A stretch of 64,000 nucleotides of DNA from JAJYKC01 sp035545735 (lineage in GTDB: Bacteria; Acidobacteriota; Terriglobia; Bryobacterales; Bryobacteraceae): assembly GCA_035545735.1 (NCBI GenBank), contig DASZXS010000068.1, positions 163,408 through 227,407 on the forward strand, written 5' to 3'. The notes beneath the pieces were generated by a model that had not been told where the DNA came from, did not search any database, and saw only the letters and a program-made list of their open reading frames with translations. The position numbers and the translations under genes were made by a program. Numbering within the stretch: position 1 is the stretch's first letter; the number at the start of each line of letters is the position of its first letter. Positions 50,582-59,649 of the stretch are shown piece after piece.

Positions 50582-51157
50582 ATGGCGCTCGAAGTCGAGA
50601 TCAAGCTTCGCCTCCCGGACCTGGAGCCGTTGCGCCGCCGCCTTACCGGCCTGGGCTTCGGCGTCCACCATGAGCGCGCCTTCGAGCGCAACCTGGTTTT
50701 CAATACCGAACCCGGCACCCTGCTACGGCTGCGGGATTTCGATGGCAGGAATATCCTGACCTACAAGGGGCCGGCGGCTCCCGGACCGCACAAATCGCGG
50801 GAGGAGATTGAAGTGGAAGTCTCCGATGCCGCCGGGCTGCGGGAGATCTTAGACCGGTTGGGATACCGGCCGGTATTTATTTACGAGAAATACCGCACCG
50901 AATACCGGCGTCCGGCGGAAACCGGAATTGTGATGCTGGATGAAACGCCCATCGGTGATTTCCTCGAAGTGGAGGGCGAGCCGGCCTGGATTGACCGCAC
51001 GGCCGCCGATCTTGGGTTCGCCCGGAGCGACTACGTCACCTCCAGCTATGGCACGCTTTTTGCCGAGTACCGGCAGCGAACTCCAGGCGCGCCGGCAAAC
51101 ATGGTTTTCCCCGCCGATCCGGGTTTCGAATCCTCCGGCGCGCGGCGACTAGAATGA
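50582..51157 (+). CDS. CYTH-domain protein (class IV adenylate cyclase/thiamine-triphosphatase-like)
   Basis: A 191-residue protein beginning MALEVEIKLR, which contains the CYTH ExExK signature, followed by arginine/lysine-rich strands (TLLRLRDFDG, ILTYKGPA, SREEIEVEV) and the closing YEKYRTEYRR, DETPIGDFLEVEG. CYTH proteins form a beta-tunnel that binds triphosphates: class IV adenylate cyclase CyaB, or inorganic/thiamine triphosphatase. Only six bases follow the permease stop, so it is co-transcribed with the transporter and the following MoxR gene. Which activity it has is not visible. Confidence 0.82.
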   Translation: MALEVEIKLRLPDLEPLRRRLTGLGFGVHHERAFERNLVFNTEPGTLLRLRDFDGRNILTYKGPAAPGPHKSREEIEVEVSDAAGLREILDRLGYRPVFIYEKYRTEYRRPAETGIVMLDETPIGDFLEVEGEPAWIDRTAADLGFARSDYVTSSYGTLFAEYRQRTPGAPANMVFPADPGFESSGARRLE

Positions 51158-51161
51158 AGGT

Positions 51162-52148
51162 GTGAATATCGAGGAAGATTTGCGGTTTGCCACTTCCGCC
51201 CTGGACCGTATCCGCGCGGAAATCGGCAAGGTCATCGTCGGACAGCGGGACGTGGTGGATGGCGTGCTCATTTCACTGCTGGCCGGCGGCCACGTGCTGC
51301 TCGAAGGGGTTCCGGGTCTGGGCAAAACGACCCTGCTGCGGACCCTGGCGCGCGTTCTGAGACTCCGGTATTCGCGGATTCAATTCACCCCGGATCTGAT
51401 GCCCGCCGATATCGTCGGCAGCATGATTATGGAATCTGCCGATAACGGAGCGAAATCTCTCCGCTTCCAGCCGGGCCCCATTTTTTCGAACCTCGTTCTT
51501 GCCGACGAAATCAACCGGGCCACTCCGAAAACGCAATCCGCCCTCCTCGAAGCGATGCAGGAGCGCACGGTCACCAGCGGCTCCGCCACGCATGAGCTCG
51601 AATCGCCGTTCCTGGTGATGGCGACGCAAAACCCGATTGAAATGGAGGGCACCTATCCTCTGCCGGAAGCGCAGCTCGACCGCTTTCTCATGAAAATTCT
51701 GGTGAATTATCCCTCGCGCGAGGACTTGAGCCGTATTGTCGAACGCACTCTCAATGGAGAGGAGGCCCGGTTGGACCAGGTGGTGGACCGCGAGGGCATT
51801 CTGCGGCTGCGGTTATTTTGCAGGCAGGTTCTGGTGGCCGGCCATGTAAGCGATTTCGCGATCAATCTGGTGCTCGCCACGCAACCCGGCTCGCCGGCGG
51901 CCCACCCGATCGCCGAAAAATATATCCGGTACGGCAGTTCCCCGCGCGGTGCGCAGGCGCTGGTGGAGTGCGGCCGCGTATTCGCCCTCATGCGCGGGCG
52001 GCTGAATCTCAGCATTGACGATATCCGCGCGATCGCGCCTTCCGTCCTGCGCCACCGCATCATTCTGAATTTCGACGCGCACGCCGCCGGACAGACGCCC
52101 GAAACCGTGCTCGCCGAAATCGTCTCGAGCGTCCTCGAACCGGTGTGA
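51162..52148 (+). CDS. MoxR-family AAA+ ATPase
   Basis: A 328-residue chaperone-type AAA+ ATPase: an initial GQRDVVDGVLISLLAGGHVLLEGVPGLGKTTL with Walker A GVPGLGKT, LMPADIVG, LVLADEINRATPKTQSALLEAMQE (Walker B plus sensor), ATQNPIEMEGTYPLPEAQLDRF and a C-terminal lid. MoxR proteins mature or insert partner proteins with VWA domains, and the three following genes are exactly such partners. GTG start four bases after the CYTH gene; its stop overlaps the DUF58 start. Confidence 0.93.
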   Translation: MNIEEDLRFATSALDRIRAEIGKVIVGQRDVVDGVLISLLAGGHVLLEGVPGLGKTTLLRTLARVLRLRYSRIQFTPDLMPADIVGSMIMESADNGAKSLRFQPGPIFSNLVLADEINRATPKTQSALLEAMQERTVTSGSATHELESPFLVMATQNPIEMEGTYPLPEAQLDRFLMKILVNYPSREDLSRIVERTLNGEEARLDQVVDREGILRLRLFCRQVLVAGHVSDFAINLVLATQPGSPAAHPIAEKYIRYGSSPRGAQALVECGRVFALMRGRLNLSIDDIRAIAPSVLRHRIILNFDAHAAGQTPETVLAEIVSSVLEPV

Positions 52149-53041
52149 TGAAGCCGGAGCCGCTCATCGATACCGCGTTTCTGCATAAGCTGGAGCGGCT
52201 CGCCGTGCGCTGGCAGAAGTCGTTCGCGGGACTGGTGGGCGGGCACAATGTTTCACGGTTCGCCGGCCCCGGCCAGGAGTTTCTGGACCACCGTCATTTC
52301 CACCACGGCGACGACCTCCGGGCTGTGAACTGGCACGCGTACCTGCGCCTCGAAAGGATGTTCCTGAAAATGTTTCAGGTGGAGCCGCGCGTTCCGGTGC
52401 GCCTGCTGTTGGATGTGAGTGAATCCATGAGCACCGGCGCCGAGGACGGCGGCAGCAAGTTCGTTTACGCGCGCAAACTCGCGGCCGCGCTCTGCTATAT
52501 CGGGCTGGTGCGGTTGGACGCCATACGAATTCAGCCTTTTCGCGATGGGCTGGAGGATTCCCTGGTCGCGGCCGGCGGCCGCCACCGGTTCAGTCCCGCG
52601 GTGAATTTCCTGGCCTCGCTGGAGTGCGGCGGGCGTACCGGCTACTTCCAGATGGTCCGCCAATTTGTCTCCGAGTATCCGCAGCGCGGTCTGTTGATTG
52701 TCATCTCCGATTTTCTCGATGAGGAAGATTGCCTGCGTCCCCTGCAATATCTCGCCGACTTCGGGCAGGAGCTGCTCTTGATTCATCTGTGGGCGGACGA
52801 GGACCGGACTCCGCCCTGGGAGGGCACGCTCGAGCTGCACGACGCCGAGACCGGCGGAACGCTCGAAATTAATTTCGATAGCGCGGCCCGCGATGAACAC
52901 GCGGCCGCCTTCGATCGGTACGCGAAACAAATTCAGTCCACCGCCCTCCGAAATGGCGGGCGCTATGTCGGCCTATCCACCTCGATGCCGCTCGAAGAAG
53001 CGGTGTTTGGGCCTCTGGTGGCGTCGGGCGGCATTCAGTAA
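52145..53041 (+). CDS. DUF58 protein of the MoxR operon
   Basis: A 298-residue protein with the DUF58 signature: FLDHRHFHHGDDLRAVNWHAYLR (about residues 50-72) followed by a VWA-like domain with VRLLLDVSESMSTG as the metal-ion-dependent adhesion site. No signal peptide or membrane helix, so cytosolic. The ATG overlaps the MoxR stop (ATGA), as usual for this pair. It is thought to work with MoxR and Bat-type proteins in envelope stress or cofactor assembly; the exact role is unproven for this operon. Confidence 0.9.
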   Translation: MMKPEPLIDTAFLHKLERLAVRWQKSFAGLVGGHNVSRFAGPGQEFLDHRHFHHGDDLRAVNWHAYLRLERMFLKMFQVEPRVPVRLLLDVSESMSTGAEDGGSKFVYARKLAAALCYIGLVRLDAIRIQPFRDGLEDSLVAAGGRHRFSPAVNFLASLECGGRTGYFQMVRQFVSEYPQRGLLIVISDFLDEEDCLRPLQYLADFGQELLLIHLWADEDRTPPWEGTLELHDAETGGTLEINFDSAARDEHAAAFDRYAKQIQSTALRNGGRYVGLSTSMPLEEAVFGPLVASGGIQ

Positions 53042-53047
53042 GGCTGT

Positions 53048-54961
53048 ATGTTTTTTCTCAATCTCAGCCTGCCCGAATTCCTGGCGTTGCTGGGAGCCGT
53101 TTCCGGTATTGCGGTCGCGCTCTATCTTCTCGATCGCGCCCGCCGCCGCCAGACCGTAGCCACGCTCCGCTTCTTCACCGGCGCGGCCAGCCCGCCCGAA
53201 CACGCGCACCGGCGGCATGTGCAGCAGCCGCTTTCTCTTCTGCTTCAGCTCTTAAGCATGGCTCTGCTGCTGCTGGCGCTGGCGCAGTTGCGCTGCGGCG
53301 TTCCGGAGCGGCTGGCGCGGCAGAATGTGCTCATTCTGGACACCTCGGCGTGGATGAATGCCGCCTCGGGTGATGTCCGCCTGATGGATCGTGCCCGTTC
53401 CGCCGCCCGGCTGTATCTCCACTCCCTGCCGGCGACGGATCGGGTGATGCTGGTGCGGGCGGATTCGCTCGCCACGGCGGTGACGGGATTTTCCGCGGAC
53501 CGGAAAGAACTGGAGCGGGCCATCGACGAATCACAGCCCGGAGCGTCGGTGCTCAACATCGGCCAGGCCCTGAGCTTCGCCTCCGAAGCGCAGCGCATTC
53601 AGGGGGGCGCGGCCACCGCCGGTGAAGTCGTCTTCGTGGGGGCGGGGCGTCTGGACCCCGAAGCGGAGTCCGCTTCGCCCCCGCCTTCGAACCTGCGCGT
53701 GATTCCGGTGGCGTCGTCCTCCGAGGCAGCGAATTGCGGCTTGCGAAAAGTCACCGTGCGCCGCTCAACGGAGCACGCCGATCAGTGGGATGTGTTCGTC
53801 TCGGTCAAGAATTACAGCAGCCTGGCGAGGCGGGTTTCGCTGGTGATGTTTTTCGATGGCGCCGCCCGCGGCTCGCGTTCGCTGCTGCTCAAACCGGGGG
53901 CCGAGGAGAACGCCAGTTTCACGCAATCCACCGGAACGGCTGGAATTCTGGATGTGCGCCTTTCCCCCGCCGACCAGTTTTTGGAGGACAACCGCGCCGT
54001 GTTGGAGCTTCCGCCTCCGGTGATTCTCCCCGTCACGGTTTATTCCGGCGATCCGGCATCGCTGCGCCCGCTGTTGGCGGCGATTCCATCCCTCCACGTC
54101 ACCTTCGACGCGGTTTCCCGTTATTCTCCGGACGGCGGAGGGGCGCGCATTGTCGTGCTGGACCGCTTCGCTCCTCCTGTGGCTCCACGCGTCGATTCGA
54201 TTTGGATCGCGCCGCCGGCCGCCGCCTCGCCCATTCCGGTCGCGAGCGAGATAGACCGCGCAAAACTCACGCGCTGGAACCCGGACAATCCGCTCGCCTC
54301 GGGCATCCGCTCGCGGGACTTGGATCTGAGTCACACGCTCGTTTTTCGCCCCGGTCCGTCGGACATTCGTGTCGCCGAATCCGCCTCGGGGCCGGTGATT
54401 GTGGCGCGCGGCGGCTCTCCGAAACTTGCCGTGTTGGGTTTTCAGCCCGCGCAGCCGGCTCTGCGTTATCAACTGGCGACTCCCCTGTTGTTCGCGAACG
54501 TGCTCCGGTGGATGGCGCCGCCGGTATTCCGGCGCGTTGAACTCTCGGCCGGCGCGGCGGGCAGCGTGACCACTGATCTCGATTCCGACGTGAACGCCGC
54601 GTCGATTCAGGTGACGGGCGAAAAAGGGAACGCCCTTCCCTTCACGCTGGATGGCCGGCGCCTGAAATTCTTTTCCGGAGACCCCGGCGTGGCGCGCGTC
54701 GTCGCCGGCGACCGGGAACTGGTCTACTCCCTCACGCTGCCTTCCGCGGGCGATGAGGCGTGGAACCCGGTGAACGCGCGCCACGGTATTCCTCAACCAG
54801 CGGAAATCCAGCCGCGGGCCCGCGATCTGTGGCAATGGCTGGCGCTGCTGGGCGGCGCGGGGCTGCTGGCCGACTGGCTGCTCTTTGGCTCCGGTTGGCG
54901 CAAGCGGCGCGGCCGTTCGCCCGGCGCTTCGAAGCGGGCTCCGCTCAGGAGAATCGCGTGA
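53048..54961 (+). CDS. BatA-type VWA membrane protein
   Basis: A 637-residue protein. It begins with a BatA N-terminal membrane segment (LSLPEFLALLGAVSGIAVALYLLDRARR), a second helix at about 60-80 (LLSMALLLLALAQL), then a VWA-like fold where the MIDAS position reads NVLILDTSAWMNAASG: Asp and first Ser are kept but the third ligand is less clear. The rest is a long beta-rich periplasmic region, with a final helix near 600 (LALLGGAGLLADWLLF) and a basic tail. It lies six bases after the DUF58 gene and one base before the GTG of the next. Function follows the Bat family only loosely. Confidence 0.82.
   Translation: MFFLNLSLPEFLALLGAVSGIAVALYLLDRARRRQTVATLRFFTGAASPPEHAHRRHVQQPLSLLLQLLSMALLLLALAQLRCGVPERLARQNVLILDTSAWMNAASGDVRLMDRARSAARLYLHSLPATDRVMLVRADSLATAVTGFSADRKELERAIDESQPGASVLNIGQALSFASEAQRIQGGAATAGEVVFVGAGRLDPEAESASPPPSNLRVIPVASSSEAANCGLRKVTVRRSTEHADQWDVFVSVKNYSSLARRVSLVMFFDGAARGSRSLLLKPGAEENASFTQSTGTAGILDVRLSPADQFLEDNRAVLELPPPVILPVTVYSGDPASLRPLLAAIPSLHVTFDAVSRYSPDGGGARIVVLDRFAPPVAPRVDSIWIAPPAAASPIPVASEIDRAKLTRWNPDNPLASGIRSRDLDLSHTLVFRPGPSDIRVAESASGPVIVARGGSPKLAVLGFQPAQPALRYQLATPLLFANVLRWMAPPVFRRVELSAGAAGSVTTDLDSDVNAASIQVTGEKGNALPFTLDGRRLKFFSGDPGVARVVAGDRELVYSLTLPSAGDEAWNPVNARHGIPQPAEIQPRARDLWQWLALLGGAGLLADWLLFGSGWRKRRGRSPGASKRAPLRRIA
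54947..54952 (+). promoter_or_regulatory. ribosome binding site deciding a GTG start
   Basis: AGGAGA lies five bases before the GTG at 54958, inside the 3' end of the preceding gene. It fixes the start of the VWA/GATase-like gene there, rather than further upstream in the overlapping open frame. Confidence 0.7.
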
Positions 54962-57459
54962 CGTTCGAGCGCCCCTGGATGTTGCTGTTCGCTCTGCTTC
55001 CCGTGGCGTGGTTTGTCCTCCGCTATCGCACCGTCCCGCGAAAAATCGGGTTTGCCTTGAAGGCCGCCGCCCTTACATCGATCTTGCTCGCGATTGCCGA
55101 GCCGGGGCTGCGGATGAACTCGCGCCGCACCGCCGCCGTCATACTCGTCGATACCTCGGGGAGCGTCAGCGCGGAGGATCTGGAGAAAGCCTCCGGCCTG
55201 ACGCGCTCGATCGAGCGCGCGAAAGGACGCAACTGGCTGCGCGTCCTGTCCTTTGCGCAGTCCGTTCGTAATCTTACGTCCACGGAGAAAGCTCGCTTCG
55301 AGCTGACCGCCGGCGACGGCGGGAAAGCCACCGACATTGAGGCTGCGATTCGTTCCGGGATCGCGGCCCTGCCTTCCGGTATGGCGCAGCGGATTGTCCT
55401 CATCTCGGACGGCAAGGAGAATGCCGGCAGCGTGGCGCGGGCGGCGTGGCAGGCGCGCGAGCTGGGCATTCCCATCGATACCTACGCGCTGGCGGGCAAG
55501 CCGAAGCCGCGTCTCCTGCTCGAATCCGTCAATGTTCCAGGCAACGCGTTCACCGGAGAGCGCTTTCCGGTGGACCTGACGGTGACTTCGCCGCAGCGGG
55601 TGTCCGCCAGCGTGGAGATTAGCGCCGAGGGGAAAACGCTGGGGGCGCAGACGGCGGAGCTGCAGGAAGGGAAGAACACTCTGCGGCTGCATGCGAATAT
55701 CAATTCCGCCGGCGCCCTGAGCCTTTCCGGCGTCATTCGCGCTCCGGAATTGGGGCCGACGGGAGAAGCTCGCTTCGACCATGCCATCACGTTGCGCAAG
55801 CCCGGCGTGCTTTTTGTCTCGCAGGATCCTCCGGGATCGGGATCGCAGTTGCTGTCTGCTCTCGCCGCGGCGCAGTTCAACGTAACCGAATCGCCGGCCA
55901 TTCCGCCAGGCGATCTTTCCAGGTTCCAGATTGTCGCTTTGAACAATCAGAACCTCGCGGCGATGCCGGAAGACGCGCAGGCCCGCCTGGAGGGTTTTGT
56001 CAAGGACGGCGGGGGGCTGATCGTCATTGGGGGCGAGCGCGAAGTCTACGTCGAAAAGAAAACGGAAAGCCCGCTCGACCGCGCTCTCCCGGCGAAAATC
56101 GCTCCTCCCCGTTCGCCGGAGGGAACGTGCGTCGTGCTCATTATCGACAAGTCCTCCTCGATGGAGGGAAAGAAGATCGAACTCGCTCGCCTTGCCGCGA
56201 TCGGCGTCATTCGCAATCTCCGCCCGATTGACAAGATTGGGGTGCTGATCTTCGACAACTCCTTCCAGTGGGCTGTGCCGATCCGCCGCGCGGAGGATAA
56301 AGTGCTCATCAACCGTCTGGTGGCTGGTATTACTCCCGATGGCGGTACCCAGATCGCTCCCGCGTTGAGCGAGGCCTATCACAAGGCCCTCGCGCAGCAG
56401 GCCACTTACAAACACATTGTGCTGCTGACGGATGGAATTTCCGAGGAAGGCGACAGCCTCGAACTGGCCAGGGAAGCGGAGGGGCAGCGAGTCACGATCT
56501 CGACCGTGGGTCTGGGCCAGGACGTTAACCGGGCTTATCTCGAAAAGATCGCTGCATCGGCGGGCGGCAAATCGTACTTCCTCAGCGATCCCGCTGGCTT
56601 GCAGCAAATCCTGTTGCGGGATGTGCTGGAACATACCGGGACCACCGCGGTGGAGAAGCCGCTCAAGGTCGCTGTGCGCACGCCGGCCGCCATTCTCGAA
56701 GGAGCCGGGATGGACACTGCGCCGGAGTTGAAGGGCTATGTCCGGTTTACCGCCAAGCCGTCGGCGGAGACGATTCTCACGGTGGACGAGCGCGATCCGC
56801 TGCTCGTGCGCTGGCGGAACGGGCTGGGTCGCGCGACCGTCTTTACCTCCGACGCAAAAAGCCGCTGGGCGGCGAATTGGATCGGGTGGAAAGGCTTCGA
56901 TCCCTTTTGGGCAAACGTCTTCCGGGATCTTCTCCCGGAGGCCGCTCCCGAAGAAGCGCATGTGGATTACGAATCCGCCACTGGCGAGCTGACCGTGAGC
57001 TATCAACTGAGCGGGAATGTGGAAGAACCGAAGGCCGTGCCCGATATTTTCGTCTTCGGTCCGGAGGGCCTGGAGCGGCCCGTGCCGGTGGCCAAAGTTT
57101 CGGACGGCTTGTATCGCGGCAAGGTCGCCATCGGCCGGCGCCAGGGGCTGTTTCGAATCCGGCCGCTCGCCGATTCGCCCGCGTTCCCCGAGGTGGGCTT
57201 CTACCGGGAACAGCAGGAGGAGCGCGATTACGGCTCAAACGAATCGCTGCTGCGGGGCGTCTCGCAATTTACCGGCGGCCGTTCTGAACCCCCGGCTCAG
57301 GCCGTGTTCGATCCGGCCGGGAGGAGTTTTCCCGTGATGGTCCGTTTCTGGCCCGGACTGGTCGCTTTGGCGTTGCTGCTGAACCTGGTGGAACTGCTGC
57401 TGCGAAAAGGGCCGGGGATATTGGCCGGCTTGCGCGGCTGGAGAGCTCAAAGCGCCTGA
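54958..57459 (+). CDS. double-VWA membrane protein with class I glutamine-amidotransferase-like segment
   Basis: An 833-residue protein with N-terminal helices (about 5-25 and 32-48). A first VWA-like domain starts AAVILVDTSGSVS (about 60), and a second intact VWA begins CVVLIIDKSSSMEGKK with DxSxS (about 400-408), carrying TPDGGTQIAPAL and LLTDGISEEGDSLE. Between them, near 350, PEDAQARLEGFVKDGGGLIVIGG resembles the GATase1-like/DUF1194-type segment. A final helix is near 800-820 (FWPGLVALALLLNLVELLL). The GTG start is set by AGGAGA at 54947-54952 and its overlap with the previous stop. Last gene of the MoxR operon; convergent with the methyltransferase gene, overlapping by 13 bases. Confidence 0.85.
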   Translation: MTFERPWMLLFALLPVAWFVLRYRTVPRKIGFALKAAALTSILLAIAEPGLRMNSRRTAAVILVDTSGSVSAEDLEKASGLTRSIERAKGRNWLRVLSFAQSVRNLTSTEKARFELTAGDGGKATDIEAAIRSGIAALPSGMAQRIVLISDGKENAGSVARAAWQARELGIPIDTYALAGKPKPRLLLESVNVPGNAFTGERFPVDLTVTSPQRVSASVEISAEGKTLGAQTAELQEGKNTLRLHANINSAGALSLSGVIRAPELGPTGEARFDHAITLRKPGVLFVSQDPPGSGSQLLSALAAAQFNVTESPAIPPGDLSRFQIVALNNQNLAAMPEDAQARLEGFVKDGGGLIVIGGEREVYVEKKTESPLDRALPAKIAPPRSPEGTCVVLIIDKSSSMEGKKIELARLAAIGVIRNLRPIDKIGVLIFDNSFQWAVPIRRAEDKVLINRLVAGITPDGGTQIAPALSEAYHKALAQQATYKHIVLLTDGISEEGDSLELAREAEGQRVTISTVGLGQDVNRAYLEKIAASAGGKSYFLSDPAGLQQILLRDVLEHTGTTAVEKPLKVAVRTPAAILEGAGMDTAPELKGYVRFTAKPSAETILTVDERDPLLVRWRNGLGRATVFTSDAKSRWAANWIGWKGFDPFWANVFRDLLPEAAPEEAHVDYESATGELTVSYQLSGNVEEPKAVPDIFVFGPEGLERPVPVAKVSDGLYRGKVAIGRRQGLFRIRPLADSPAFPEVGFYREQQEERDYGSNESLLRGVSQFTGGRSEPPAQAVFDPAGRSFPVMVRFWPGLVALALLLNLVELLLRKGPGILAGLRGWRAQSA

Positions 57460-58604
57460 AGTTGGACCACGGTTTCCAGGTGCGCGGTGCGCGGGAACAG
57501 GTCCACCAGCGTGATTTTGCGAATGGCGTAGGCGGTGGAAAGCCCGGCGAGGTCGCGCGCCAGTGTGGATGGGTCGCAGGAGACAATTGCCACGCGCGGC
57601 GCCCGCAGGCGCAGCAGGTCGCGAACCACGGCGGGCCCCAGCCCGGCGCGGGGCGGATCCGCTACGATGAAGCCGGCTGCGCCGCTCCACCCGGAGAGGA
57701 AATCCTCGGTGTTGCTTTGCACCGGGTTCCACGGGCGGTTGCTGCGGGCGGCGTTGGCGGCTGAGTCGTGATGCGAACTGCCGCCGGACTCGACGGCGGT
57801 CACGGTGGAAAAGCGCGCTGCGAGCGCCCGCGCGAACAAGCCAACGCCGGCGTAGAGATCGAGCGCCTCCGCTCCCCCGGCATCGTCGAGCACGCATTCG
57901 ACGAGTCGCGGGATCAGAAAACGGTTCACCTGAAAAAACGAGTGACGGCTTACCCGCAGGCCGTCATAGTCGATCGGCTCCGGCGTCCCGAGAGACTCGA
58001 ACAGGCGCCGCGGCCCGTTCACCTGAACTTCGGCCTCGCTGGTGAAGAGTTCGAGATCCAGCTCCCGACGCGGAAGACCGGGGAGCAGGGAATTCAGCTT
58101 GCCGATCGCGTCATGGAGCGCGGGAGAGGCGACCGGGCAGGATTCAATCGCGCACAGCTTGCGCGATTCGGCCTGGAAATAGCCGGCGCGGCGGTCTGCG
58201 ATATGAAGCTGGATGCGGTTGCGATAGCCCCATGGCTCGCCGGAGACGATTGGAATATCGCCCTCGTAATTGATCTTCCCGATGCGGCGCAGAACTTCGC
58301 GGAGAACGAGACGTTTCTGCTCCAGTTCCTCGCCGTAGCTCATATGCTGATAGTGGCATCCTCCGCAGCGTCCGAAATACCGGCATAAAGGCGTTTCGCG
58401 GTGCGGGGAGGCTTGGGTGACGGCGGCCGGTTCGGCGCGCAGATAGCTCCCGCGGGCGCGCGTGACGCGAGCGCGAACGCGCTCACCAGGTAAGACAAAG
58501 GGCAGCATCACCACTCGCCCGCCCAGGCGAGCCAGTCCGTCGCCGCCATAAACAAGCTTCTCGATTTCAATATCCGGATCTTCACTCAAATCGTTTTCGT
58601 CCAA
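57447..58604 (-). CDS. TrmA/RlmD-family 23S rRNA (uracil-C5)-methyltransferase
   Basis: A 385-residue SAM-dependent RNA methyltransferase. It has a TRAM domain at the N-terminus (IEIEKLVYGGDGLARLGGRVVMLPFVLPGERV), an iron-sulfur loop C-x5-C-x2-C (CRYFGRCGGCHYQH) with a fourth Cys near 156 (ESCP), a SAM site EALDLYAGVGLFARALA and the catalytic Cys in IVSCDPSTLARDL. The target is a uracil in rRNA or tRNA; RlmD/RlmC/TrmA cannot be told apart here. Convergent with the VWA gene and divergent from trpS. Confidence 0.9.
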   Translation of the reverse strand: MDENDLSEDPDIEIEKLVYGGDGLARLGGRVVMLPFVLPGERVRARVTRARGSYLRAEPAAVTQASPHRETPLCRYFGRCGGCHYQHMSYGEELEQKRLVLREVLRRIGKINYEGDIPIVSGEPWGYRNRIQLHIADRRAGYFQAESRKLCAIESCPVASPALHDAIGKLNSLLPGLPRRELDLELFTSEAEVQVNGPRRLFESLGTPEPIDYDGLRVSRHSFFQVNRFLIPRLVECVLDDAGGAEALDLYAGVGLFARALAARFSTVTAVESGGSSHHDSAANAARSNRPWNPVQSNTEDFLSGWSGAAGFIVADPPRAGLGPAVVRDLLRLRAPRVAIVSCDPSTLARDLAGLSTAYAIRKITLVDLFPRTAHLETVVQLQAL

Positions 58605-58655
58605 GCCGTTATTGTCACGCGCCGCCCCGCTGGTCCGCTACCATGGGAATTTCCC

Positions 58656-59642
58656 ATGAAAGCTAGAGTTCTCTCCGGAGTGCAGCCATCCGGCAACCTG
58701 CATATCGGCAACTACCTCGGGGCGTTGAAGAGCTGGGTGAAGATCCAGCACGACTACGAGAGCATTTTCTGCATCGTCGATCTTCACGCGATTACGGTGC
58801 ATCAATCGCCGGAGGAACTGCGCCGCAAGATTGAAGAGACCGCGGGGCTGTTCGTCGCGTCCGGCATCGACCCGGAAAGCTCCTCCATCGTCGTCCAATC
58901 GTCCGTGTCGGGGCACTCGGAACTGGCCTGGATGCTGACCTGCGTGACGCCGATCGGCTGGCTGCAGCGTATGACGCAGTTCAAAGCGAAGTCCGCCGCG
59001 CAGGAGATCGTCGGCGATGGATTGCTGCAATATCCGGTGCTGATGGCGGCCGACATTCTGCTCTACCAGGCCGCGATCGTACCGGTGGGAGACGACCAGT
59101 CGCAGCATTTGGAGCTGGCGCGCGACATCGCGCAGCGTTTTAATTCCCTATACGGGCAGACATTTGTGATGCCGGCGACGCATCTTCCGGCAGTGGGCGC
59201 GCGCATCATGGGGCTGGACGAACCGGACAAAAAGATGAGTAAATCGGCCGCCGGATCCGGGCATGCCATTGGGCTGCTGGACCCGCCGGATCAGGCCCGC
59301 AAAAAGGTCATGCGCGCGACCACGGATTCGCAGCCGCACGTCGATTTCAGCCGCCTCGCGCCCGGTGTTCAGAACCTGATTCAAATTGCGCAGGCGTTCG
59401 AGGATTGGAGCGCGGAACGGGCGCGCGAGGAATTTGAAGGGAAGCGCTACGGCGACCTGAAAAAGCGCGTCGCCGATATAGTGGTGGCCCGGTTGGAGCC
59501 GCTGCAGCGAAGATATCGCGAGATCGTTTCGGAGCCGGGATATCTCGCGGGCGTTCTGCGGCAAGGCGCCGAACGCGTCACCCCCATCGCCGAGTCCACC
59601 GTGAACCTCGCGAAACGGCAAATGGGGCTGTACACCGGCTAA
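58656..59642 (+). CDS. trpS: tryptophanyl-tRNA synthetase
   Basis: A 328-residue class Ic synthetase of typical length. The ATP-binding HIGN motif (NLHIGNYLGALKSW, near residue 14) and KMSKS (DKKMSKSAAGSG, near 195) are present, with the Trp-binding loop VHQSPEELRRKIEETAGLFVASGIDPE and GDDQSQHLELARDIA between them. It attaches tryptophan to tRNA-Trp. First gene of a plus-strand cluster with the MFS and kinase genes, seven bases from the next. Confidence 0.96.
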   Translation: MKARVLSGVQPSGNLHIGNYLGALKSWVKIQHDYESIFCIVDLHAITVHQSPEELRRKIEETAGLFVASGIDPESSSIVVQSSVSGHSELAWMLTCVTPIGWLQRMTQFKAKSAAQEIVGDGLLQYPVLMAADILLYQAAIVPVGDDQSQHLELARDIAQRFNSLYGQTFVMPATHLPAVGARIMGLDEPDKKMSKSAAGSGHAIGLLDPPDQARKKVMRATTDSQPHVDFSRLAPGVQNLIQIAQAFEDWSAERAREEFEGKRYGDLKKRVADIVVARLEPLQRRYREIVSEPGYLAGVLRQGAERVTPIAESTVNLAKRQMGLYTG

Positions 59643-59649
59643 GAGATCC

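Noticed and set aside
54793..57006. 737-codon open frame antisense to the MoxR-operon VWA genes
   Set aside because: It lies entirely inside two well supported genes, has no domain and is rich in Arg/Gly/Pro, as expected of GC-rich antisense frames.
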